Source of the DNA: Lunularia cruciata
Lineage: Eukaryota > Streptophyta > Marchantiopsida > Lunulariales > Lunulariaceae
NCBI GenBank assembly: GCA_948567375.1
Contig: OX419758.1
Coordinates: forward strand, 38,631,001 to 38,695,000
Direction of reading: 5' to 3'
DNA: 64,000 nt
A program made the translations under genes and the position numbers. The notes below the pieces were generated by a model. It was not told the origin of the DNA. It made no database searches and was given only the letters and a program-made list of their open reading frames with translations. Shown here piece by piece: positions 34,115 to 42,900 of this stretch (position 1 is the first letter of the stretch; each line of letters begins with the position of its first letter).

Positions 34115-34810
34115 TCAAGGGCAAGACCAAGTTGTTGCAACCAAGGAATCAAAATGCTCAACCAATTGCATGGCTTCTTCTATGTTTTGTGGTTCCCGCA
34201 TGGTCACCTCTAATTTGGTTTGTGACTTTAATCCCCGCACAAATCGATCCAGAATTTCACCTTCTTGTATATTTGGAATTTGCATGATGATGTTCTGAAA
34301 TTGTATGATGTAGCTCCTTATTGAGCCAACTTGCTTCAACTCCGCCAATTTATCTTGTGTGGCATGGGTGGTATTTATAGTTTGAAAGCGACCCAATATT
34401 GCATCCTTGAACTCTGCCTATGTCAAAATTGGTGCAACAATCTGTTGATCAGCTCGCTCCACTCAAAATCACCACCAAAGGTATGCTACACTATCTAATT
34501 GGCTAGAGGCAAAGAGAATCTGTTTCAATTTATCTTGAAGATTGGTGGCTTCAAAGTAACTTTTGCAATCAAACACAAAATTGTCCACTATGTTGAAAAG
34601 ATTCTTGCCTTCAAACACCTTGGGTTTTGGAAATCAAATGCGATCTTTTCCATCTCGAATTGGTGCTCTCTCTATATATTCTCATCGTTGCTATCTTGTT
34701 CATCCAGCAATCGAGTCAGGTGCTTGTTTTGTTGCTGCATCGCAAGGATGATGTCTGGTATTGCCGCCATAGCCACTAATCTATCCCACTGCTCCCACTT
34801 TATCTAATTG
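34115..34810 (-). pseudogene. Gypsy gag
   Basis: The reverse strand carries the retrotransposon gag core: DKLAELKQVGSIRSYIIQF (family 'L..L+Q..SV..Y...F'), FVRGLKSQTKLEVTMREP (family 'F..GLK...+.EV....P') and EEAMQLVEHFD. Upstream (about 34500-34810) other frames hold RLLDEQDSNDEN and EMEKIAFDFQNPR fragments. No zinc knuckle is visible. At least two stops and one frameshift are present. Confidence 0.85.
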
Positions 34811-35028
34811 ATTAACACATAGATGCAACACACCCATTGTTCTCCATAAGTTACAACCAGAAGTATCAAGGGTTCCTCAAACACGGTGATCATATGTAGA
34901 AAATCTTGCCCAAAGCGCGAGGTGATGAATTGTGTGAAACAATGCTTGGGTAATATCTAAACATGAAAATCCCAATGGTTTGGCGGAAGTGGATTTGGTG
35001 ATCCATAAATTCCATCCATCCCATTCCT

Positions 35029-35040
35029 GCTTTGATACCA
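35029..35040 (-). other. Primer-binding site complementary to initiator tRNA-Met
   Basis: On the reverse strand TGGTATCAAAGC follows the 5' LTR after one extra base. The canonical plant initiator-Met site is TGGTATCAGAGC, so one position differs. Confidence 0.85.
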
Positions 35041-35041
35041 A

Positions 35042-35466
35042 TATAAAAGACCAAGACCGAAGAGAAAAATAGGAGAATAGAAACTCACATTGGGACACTT
35101 GAATGAGTGAAAACTCCAAATGCCTAGCATGAGCTTTGACTTTGCTATTTATAGGTAGCATACAAGGCCTTTGAGAAGCTTCTCAAGAAGCTTCCTAGAG
35201 CCGCTTTCTTAGAGTGCAAGCCAAGTTAACTAAGAAGCTTCTCAAGAAACTTTCTTCTAAAAGCCGCCTACTTGGCATGCAAACTAAGCTAATTAGAAGC
35301 TTCTGGAAGCTTCTTTCTAGAAACTATTTGCTTGGAGTGCAAGTTAACTATTCAAGAAGCTTCCCAAGAAGCTTCCTAGATGCTTTTGGAATATTCTAGG
35401 CTAATTTGGCTTATTTTTTACTTTGTTAGCTTTACTAACTACGTTGCTAAACTCCATACTGTTACA
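35042..35466 (-). repeat. 5' LTR of the gypsy element
   Basis: Pairs with 29382-29805. In element orientation it starts TGTAACAGTATGG and ends GTCTTTTATA. It carries a TATA block (CTATAAATAGC) and the four-unit GAA/TTC run at 35296-35313. Confidence 0.9.
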
Positions 35467-35582
35467 ACATTGGAGGGTAAAGAATGGGAGGCAAAAGTTT
35501 GGGTCTCTCAAATCACAACACTATAGGGTAACACATAGGTGACATATGTTTGGGTCTACATCTCATTATGGGTCTGTCAAGC

Positions 35583-35583
<1 letters not shown>

Positions 35584-35632
<49 letters not shown>
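35584..35632. repeat. AAT trinucleotide microsatellite
   Basis: About 16 uninterrupted AAT repeats. Likely polymorphic. Confidence 0.95.
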
Positions 35633-35637
<5 letters not shown>

Positions 35638-35944
35638 ATAAAAAGTATCAGTCTAAGTTAAATCACAAAAGTACTCACTTGAGCTAGACTACTCTCACTC
35701 TCCTCTACCTAAACATGTGCATTCTTGGACCTCTCCATAACAAATACTAACTCTCATGCATGATTTTGTTAATGGACTCTATAACCCCAAACCATGGCAG
35801 TGGCACCTAGGATATCCAAGTCCAAGTCAAAAAACCTTAGCTCTCTTTCTAGCTCATAAGTAGTAAAAATTCAAATGCATCTCCTTTGCAACAAGAGTAT
35901 CCTTTTGCTCACAAAGGAGTCTCTTTCTTTAACAACAATCTACC

Positions 35945-36286
35945 CTACTCCTCCAAGCTCTCCAATCTACTCTCAAAATCAAGCACTAATCTCTTTTGCT
36001 TCACTACACTCTCCAATCTACTCTTGCGCTCAAGCACTAATCTCTCTTGCCCCTCTATACTCTCTTGCTCAACCAAAAGTCTCTCTCTCTCCTCAACCAC
36101 TTGGATACAATCATCTAAAAGATGCTTTATGTCAAAAAAACAAGAGGGTAAAATAACTCTTAGGTGTGGGAGATGAGGTACCCTCTCCATGGACGGAGAA
36201 GGGGAAGAAGAGAGAGAAGATGCTATCTCAAAGGATAAAGATGTAGAATGAACTCTCTCTCTAAAACTATCACTCAATAACCTCAC
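35945..36286 (-). pseudogene. Unclassified coiled-coil frame with 51-bp internal repeats
   Basis: A reverse-strand 113-codon frame with heptad-like composition (VVEERERLLVEQESIEG, QERLVLERKSRLESV, KRLVLDFESRLESLEE). The underlying DNA is two 51-bp units (35958-36008, 36009-36059) plus a degenerate third. It lies downstream of the unclassified minus-strand frame at 36473-37146 and may be its C-terminal part. No family recognised. Confidence 0.4.
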
Positions 36287-36472
36287 TACTAGTAAGACAT
36301 ATGTCTCAACACAAATTTGTTGAACACTTGTTCACAATAGGTAGATATAGTCATCTATCACGTAAAACTCACTTGCAATCAAGTAAAAACACAAGTTCAT
36401 TAATTAATGCATGTTAAATTAACTCATTTATTAAATCCGGTAATCATGTATACAACAGAACTTTGTAGGTTT

Positions 36473-37995
36473 TTAAACAATGAAAACATACAAAATATAC
36501 CAAAACTCAAATCTAATCAGGCACTCATTGTCCTCATCCTTCCCATCATCAAAATTCTTGTCCTTGTCCTCACTCTCCCCATCCTCCTCCTCCTCCTCCT
36601 CATCATCATCTTCATTGTGTATAATCTCCTCTTCTCCATCACTCAAGTAGGACACTTCCTCCTCAAGAATATAACCTCTCTCCACAAAGAGGTCAGTAAG
36701 TATCTGCCCAAGGAAGGCAACTCTGAATCTGCATTCTTTAGGTTTCTCCAATTGGCTTTGCAAACTCCACACCTCTACAGTGATAGTTCAAAATGCTAAC
36801 TCACACCAATTGTAGTCCTCCACACCAAATCTCCTCAACTTTGTCTTGGTAATGAGAACCAAAGGCCCATGTACAATCTTGGGCAAAATAGTTGGTGCCA
36901 CGAGTGCACCCATCAACTAGAAGAAAACCTTAAATATAGTATACACACATTTCCTTACCAAATACCTCTTTGCAACCCTACCTCTTTGTGGAAACCAATC
37001 TGAAACAAGTATGTAAGGAACAATCCTCCTTGGTGTCGTTCCTCTTGGCATTGTAAGTGCATCTTTAACTATATCCATGGTCGATTGAAACTGCCTCCCT
37101 TTAACCAAACTTGTGCAAGAATTCTTGTCCCAAGAACTCACAAACTCTATACATGCAAGTAAATGTAAAAATCACCAACCAAAAATGTGTAAGCTCTCAT
37201 TACTCATACAAGAAGCTGCTATATGCCGCTTGGCAACACCCTTGGATAGAAAAAATATGTAGGAATGCCGTTGGATGTTGCTTGTGGCCACAGAGGGACA
37301 TGGAATTTTTGTAGGGTTGTCATAAGGCAACACCTATGGATGCTATTAGATAGGGCAAAATCAAGACAAAATCCCAAAATAGTATTAGATGATGCCTATC
37401 AATGCACTGGAAAGAAAATATTCAACAAAAGTTAAGTGCGAGTGCCATGGAGAGATGTTGTAGATGCAAGGTGATGGTGTTGTAGGGCAAGTATAATAGC
37501 ACTATGCGCCACTATGGGATAGTGAATAATCATCAAAAAACACTAAGTTGCATCGGATGATGCTTGTCAACCAACGGGACAAAAACAAGGTTTAGGGTTT
37601 AAGTGCGGACAATATGAGTAGATGTTACAGGACATGGCTGGTTGGCACCGGGTGACATCCATAGGCGTTGATGATTGGGACCCTAAACATTCAAGAAAAA
37701 CTAAAAAAGAGAATTGAAATTTCAAAAACTCAAGAAAAATAAAGAAGTATAGAAAGAAGAATACCTTTGGATGTGGGTAGTGTAGCCCAAGGGTTATTTT
37801 AAGGCCAATTACATTGAGATCTACCTCCTTGATTCTAGCAACAACAATTCAAACTTGGTGTTTATCCATCCAACAACCATTTTATGAAGTTTTTTAGGTG
37901 TAGAATGGTGTGGAAACCAATTAGCCAATCTCCTTTGTGAGTATTCCTCATGTCATCACCATTAACAATCTGCTCATAACCCCAAATTTTTGCCA
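36473..37995 (-). pseudogene. Unclassified degenerate spliced gene, TE-associated
   Basis: The reverse strand shows a spliced arrangement. The 5' part (about 37995-37765) starts with ATG (MAKIWGYEQIVNGDDM) but has a frame change, and ends in GLHYPHPK. A donor AAG-GTATTC and an acceptor TGTATAG then bracket an intron at 37147-37764. The next exon runs EFVSSWDKNSC, RGTTPRRIVPYILVSDWF and AKRYLVRKCVYTIF, a stop, then MGALVAPTILPKIVHGPL and RRFGVEDYNWCELAF, a stop, and an acidic tail (EDDDEEEEEEDGESEDK). The composition is protein-like and the frame is consistent apart from a few stops. I do not recognise the family. It sits between a gypsy element and a Harbinger relic, both on the same strand, so it may be transposon cargo or a dead host gene. 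Confidence 0.4.
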
Positions 37996-38764
37996 TGGAG
38001 AATCTAGGGAAATTTAGGAACTTGAAAGAAAATTAATTTTGGAAATTTTGGGGCTCCTTGCTCTCCTCTCACTTGCACTTGCACTTGCTCCTTGCTCTCA
38101 TCTTATCTCTCACTGATAATTTCAGAAACTCTCCTTTGGCTGTCTTGAAACTCTCCCAAACCCTCTCTTCTCTTTTTGCAAAATCTTGAATCCCCCAAAG
38201 TTCCAAATGTTGGTCATGAAAAGCAAATTTGGTCTCAAAAAGCCAATCTCTCCCAAACTCAACAACTCAGACTCCTTATTCTTCTCATGAAACTCAAACA
38301 ACACTCAAATAGGTACACCCTTTGAAAACTCCAAATTGCTCTCCTCTTTCAAAAAACCACTCTCCTCCTTTGAAGACCCTGAATTGTTAGCTAAAGTGCA
38401 AACTATCCCCAAAATGGCTCAATTGCAAGTAAATTGATGAACCATGAAACTTCTTTGCAAGAGGAGAGTTTATATACCAACACATATGAAAAAATAAATA
38501 TATATCTTGCATTGAAAAAAATTATATTTCACTAGGAAGAACCTAAATTCCGAGAGAAATTTTTCAAATTTTGAGTGGCGATCAATGATGACATGCAACA
38601 CGCCACATCACCAACTAGTGCTAACCATTACCTTGAGAAGGAGTGCCAATGGGTGCCATCAAGTGTTTATAGGCAAAAACCTATATTATAGCAAATTAAC
38701 ACACTAAATTGTGCAACAATCGGCGCAGATCAACATTTACAAGTGACTTTTCTCTATTATGCCG

Positions 38765-38895
38765 AGCAACAACAGGTGCTGCCCTACCAACCAACACCAT
38801 CTAATGTACACCAAGCATCACACAATGTCTTCCAGTGCACATCAGACATCACCCAATGCCTACAAGTGCACATTGGGCGTTATCTAATGCCTTCT
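38765..38895. repeat. Short tandem repeats, about 33-bp period
   Basis: Units related to AGCATCACACAATGTCTTCC, AGACATCACCCAATGCC and GGCGTTATCTAATGCC recur with CAAGTGCACAT or CAGTGCACAT between them. A longer version of the ATCACCCAATG motif is not seen elsewhere in the window. Confidence 0.65.
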
Positions 38896-39298
38896 TACAT
38901 AAGATCGACAATGTGTGTTCAATGTGCAACAACTTGCTAATCTTAGAATACTAAATTGTAAGTAAAATAAGATTTGCAATTGGCATCAATGTGTAGCAAC
39001 TTGCTAAACTTGGAATACTAACTTGTAAACTTGGTGTTGATGATAATGGATCACATTTTGGAAATAATACTAGATTTATGTTCTTGAACAATTGAAGACA
39101 AATAATAGAATGAAACTTTTATTATAGAGAAACATGTTCTCATTCCATATACTCGATAATGATGAACAAGGCATTGTTGCATCACTCTTTACCTACTTTC
39201 TTCTCTATCAAGCTCCATTTCATTAAGAGACATTTATGAATTTATTTGAGTTTTTCTTGGTAGATCTACCATCATCTTCTAACCAAACATTTGACTTA

Positions 39299-39354
39299 TT
39301 GATACAAAAGTTATGTAAAATAAAGACTCATTGATACAAAAGTTATGTAAAATA
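39299..39354. repeat. Tandem duplication, 32-bp period
   Basis: TTGATACAAAAGTTATGTAA recurs exactly at 39299 and 39331. Just upstream, 38936-39030 also holds two diverged copies of an AACTTGCTAA...GGAATACTAA block. Confidence 0.85.
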
Positions 39355-39413
39355 ACATAATTTGAAACACACTTTAACAAATATGCATTTACTATTGTCT
39401 TTAAATTGCACTC

Positions 39414-40260
39414 TCAACTCCAAAGAGAATGCAATCTAGCTTTCAAGACTCCTACATAATGTTCATTTATCATCCTTGCCTTTGCCAAATATTTATTGAA
39501 CTTTTGCTTGTCCTCTTTTTGGGCTTGCTTGAAAGTTTGGACTAAGTGACGCATGGGTACATAATGGGAATTGCCTACAAGGTACTCTTTTGCATCAAAA
39601 CTAAGACATCCTACTCTCTGGTTCAAATCATTCCACAATGATGATTTTTTCAAACATGTGATGTCTTGACATGACCCTAGCATTCCTGCAAATAAACAAT
39701 CAAATCTAACCTTGAATTAAATCTTGGCAAATGTACAAGAAGGTGCAAAATGCTAATGAACTAAACAAAAGAACAAAACAAATAGCTATTCAAACTAGAT
39801 ATCAAATACTTACCTCATGTAAAATGTATGATTCTCCTTTTATCATCACAAATCACTTGGCCGTGTGTGGAATATGAGCCCTTTCTGCTGGTCGAGCCAC
39901 GAGAAGAAACAATGTTCCATCTTCCAAACCTACACAACTAGGGAAACCTTTGTGTGCAAGAACTATGGATATTCTCTTCATTTCCTTGTGCTCAGGCCAT
40001 ACCACTTGACTCCCCATTAAATTTTATATGGATGTCATAACTCGGTTGGTAAAGGCAATTGTTGAAACCGCACTAATGGCCCAAATGTTTAACCTCCTTG
40101 CAACACAAGTTCCATTACTGCGACGCCAAAATATATCAAGAGCTAGAGCTACTTGGATCCACACTAGTGTTTGCTCCTGCTGATGATTCTTTTCAAATAT
40201 ACGGATTGCGCTTCAATTGAATTCACTCCCCCTCCTTCCAACCTTCACACATTTTTCACA
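39414..40260 (-). pseudogene. PIF/Harbinger (HARBI1-like) transposase relic with intron
   Basis: Reverse-strand blocks follow the DDE_Tnp_4 order: ALALDIFWRRSNGTCVARR, a VWPEHKEMKRISIVLAHKGF segment with GLEDGT (family 'GLIDGT', first catalytic Asp region), VICDDKRRIIHFT, MLGSCQDI (family 'GSCHDS', second Asp), EYLVGNSHYVPM (family 'YLLGDSGYP'; Asn replaces the Asp) and KARMINEHYVGVLKAR (catalytic Glu, family 'ARMVVERAFGVLKGR'). An intron at 39686-39813 has a consensus donor (GAG-GTAAGT) and acceptor (TTTGCAG). At least one frameshift and two stops make it a pseudogene. It belongs to a different subfamily from the relic at 6013. Confidence 0.85.
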
Positions 40261-40661
40261 CTCTTATGTCAATTTCTTGTTCTCATATATCTAGGGAAGA
40301 ATCATCTCCCCGGTTCGATGGCAACCAGATTCACCCTAAACTAGACACTTTATTAACCATAAATTGTAATTAATGTTTTACGATGTGCTAAAAAAATTCC
40401 ATATCCTTTATTTTCTACAAATCACCTTTTTTGGAACTTGCTAATCATAAGGAACTTGGACGGAAATCCATAATGGGTCCTTTTCTTCCTCCAACCCACA
40501 CCATGCCGATTTAGTCAATGCTTAGTAAAAATCTATATGAAAATATCCAGAGCTTTGGACAACTATTTTTGAAATCTCCTTATATAGTCGACTCTTAGTA
40601 TACATCTATATGAAAATATACAGAGTTTCTTAGAACTATTTCTGAACTAAAACTATTTCTG

Positions 40662-40694
40662 CATCGGTCTAAAGGGGTCACCCTTAGACCGATG
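40662..40694. repeat. Hairpin, 14-bp stem with one bulge
   Basis: CATCGGTCTAA(A)GGG pairs with CCCTTAGACCGATG around a 4-nt loop (GTCA). Isolated; no matching arm was found elsewhere. Confidence 0.85.
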
Positions 40695-40879
40695 TCTTTT
40701 CTTGTTACTGCATCCCTTAGCAGTCCTTCAGGAATGAGTGGGAGAGAGAGAACCCCGGATCAATTACCCAATCCGGTTCTCGAAGTCTCACGTTCTTCAC
40801 ACTAGGAAAACAACACGCTCACTATAACAGCAGACCTTGGGCCTACAACGAGCAGGACTTGCTGAGCTCTAATCAGATT

Positions 40880-40919
40880 GTCTTCAGATTGCTCTAATCA
40901 GAACGCAATCTGAAGACAG
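40880..40919. repeat. Hairpin, 14-bp stem
   Basis: TGTCTTCAGATTGC and its exact reverse complement flank a 12-nt loop. A direct repeat, CTCTAATCAGA, overlaps the structure. Confidence 0.85.
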
Positions 40920-42250
40920 TGCTGTTACTTGTCTTCTTTATTTCATTGAGGTGCCTGCTTACTTTGGCTGGAAAGGAAAGGTTGTTTCAGTGAATGCTTA
41001 AAGAATCACTAGAGTCTTCGGAATCCACGCGTACATAATTAGAATTATTGTAATGGCTACTTTCTACAGATGTGGACATTGGAGCCAGCACTTGTTGGAG
41101 AGAATTGGCCCACGTGCACAATCTTTTTCATCGTGCATGGCGTGACTAATCATCTAACTTCTCGAACCAACTGAAACTAATCAACTGATCGCGGGTTACG
41201 GTAGACTGAGAAAACTTCGTGAACCCCTTCGAAGCTAAGTAACTGGACAGTATCATCAGGAATTTATTTCCTCGCTTGCGGATTGCAGTAGGTAGCTGAC
41301 AGGTATGAGAGAGTCAGCTCACCGCCTCCAGACTGCATTTGCATTACGAAGTCGAGATCTGTCGACTTTATGGACAACCCATTAGATTCATACCTCTCTT
41401 ATCGTGATCTTTGGATTGTGTTCAAGAGACAGGATTTATTCTCACAACCTTGCTTTAAATTTATGTGTCTCTTAATAGGAGGGCCATAGTATTAAACCTT
41501 CTGAAACGATCAGTAACCTCGCTCTCAAATTACTCCGAGCAACAGAGAGACTTCTTGAATCTCCACCAAACTTGCCATTGTCTTCATAACATGTTCGGTT
41601 ACTTGTTTACTCATGAAGTTCTCAATCAAAGGACTGTTTTGTGCATAACAAAAGCCACATTTGCTAGTTTGGAGTTCCCAAGCAGGAGATTACTCATGAA
41701 ATGGTTCAGAGTAAGTTATGCTGGAATTTTAACCTTGAGGAAATAAACTCTTAGGCAAGGAGCAAGAAGAAGACGAACAAAATCTTCTCTCAAGTTCTCA
41801 TTTTGACTGCTGACAAAGTAACTCACTTGTAGTTAAACATGAGTGTAACAAAAAAGAGGTCAGATCTTGTATATTTGAAAGAAAATGAAAACATCTCCAT
41901 AGGATCTACGAGGTGATGATATTTCGTGAAAATATTCAGGACAATCGCAGGAGCGAAACGAACTAACTTTTGAAGCGAAGTCAGAAATAAATAAACCCAT
42001 CAAACGAAGGAAGGAAGCTTGTCCCCATAAATGGTGGAATCAATTTTGGGAAACAGAGATAACGTTCGCTGTTTCAAGGGTAGTCCAGGAATAATCAATC
42101 ATTCATTCGTGGTGGATCAACCCTCTAGGACCTTGATGTATTATAAATAAACTGGGAACAATCAAAAACACGATCGGAAATATTAAGAGAATTCCATTAG
42201 TGGTTTTAGCTCAACTCCAGATTTTAAAGTGCATCCTCAAATCGTTGAAG

Positions 42251-42900
42251 AGCTCATATACACAGTTCCATCAGTATTTGTTGAGGCCGAAAATTAGCGG
42301 TCGGGAAGGACGGCCGTGGGTGTAAAAACGTGAGCTCGGGGGTAAAAAGGGAGAAGTAAAGGGTAAAAGGGTAAAGATCGAGGGAGAAGGAGGAGGAAGA
42401 AGCGAGAGAGTGAGGAAGAGTTTGCTTAGTTGTGGAGCAAGAGCGCACAGAGAGAGAAAGAGAAAGAGAGGACGAGAGAGACGAGTTCTTCGTTCGTCGA
42501 GGGTCGGAGGACAGCAAAGCTTTTAGGTTTTGGATCCGAACGAAGGAGAGATCGGTCGATGAATGCACGGAAGTGTGGATCTATCGATCGATCGAAAGTT
42601 GGAGCGATCGAGGAGAAGCGGAGGACACAAAGACTTTAAAATTCGGAATTATGTAGCATGAAATTGGGCATGAATAGTCGAGGAAATAATTCAGACGTGG
42701 AGGAATATCGGTAGCGAAGGATAGTACAGGGTAGGAAAGGATTGGATTGGAGTGGATTCGACGAAGACGTGTAGAGTGGGGGATATGAGGTGCTGATGAG
42801 GGGAATCAGGAAAAGGAGGAGGAGAATAACGACGCCGTGAATAAGGAGAGTGTGATTTGAATGTGGGGTATTTAGGAACTCGTAGGAAAGTTCAGGCAGT
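42251..42900 (+). promoter_or_regulatory. GA-rich upstream region of SEC24
   Basis: From about 42320 to 42500 the plus strand is dominated by GA/GAGA runs (AGAGAGAAAGAGAAAGAGAG near 42450), then balanced sequence to the ATG at 42901. GA-rich leaders are common for plant housekeeping genes and can bind BBR/BPC factors. No TATA box is evident close by, though TATAAATA occurs at about 42142. Open frames here (for example 42430-42656) reflect the low complexity. Confidence 0.5.

Larger units (their letters stand above)
29382..35466 (-). mobile_element. Ty3/gypsy LTR retrotransposon, near full length, decayed
   Basis: Two LTRs (29382-29805 and 35042-35466) flank, in reverse-strand order, a primer-binding site, gag, aspartic protease, reverse transcriptase, RNase H, integrase zinc finger, integrase core and a C-terminal region. 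This domain order (integrase after RNase H) defines Ty3/gypsy. The two LTRs differ at roughly one position in eight by eye, so the insertion is old. Stops and frameshifts occur in most domains, so the copy is not coding-competent. No matching 5-bp target duplication flanks the outer ends (TTACG on the left, ACATT on the right), which suggests mutation or recombination. A solo LTR of the same family is inserted at 30944-31380. Confidence 0.92.
40261..42250. other. Intergenic, transition to gene island
   Basis: From about 40650 the composition becomes balanced. Two foldback structures are listed separately. A frame at 41465-41746 (plus) has no recognisable motif. Nothing else supportable. Confidence 0.5.

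Noticed and set aside
29382-35466. Possibility that the gypsy element is an intact, active copy
   Set aside because: There are stops and frameshifts in gag, RT, RNase H and integrase, a Phe in the protease triad, a nested solo LTR and clear LTR divergence.
36473-36772. Acidic minus-strand frame as a stand-alone gene
   Set aside because: It is the tail of the longer interrupted frame from 37146. The Glu/Asp run comes from CTCCTC repeats and has no independent start signal.
41465-41746. 93-codon frame before SEC24
   Set aside because: No recognisable motif; the composition does not differ from the surrounding intergenic DNA.
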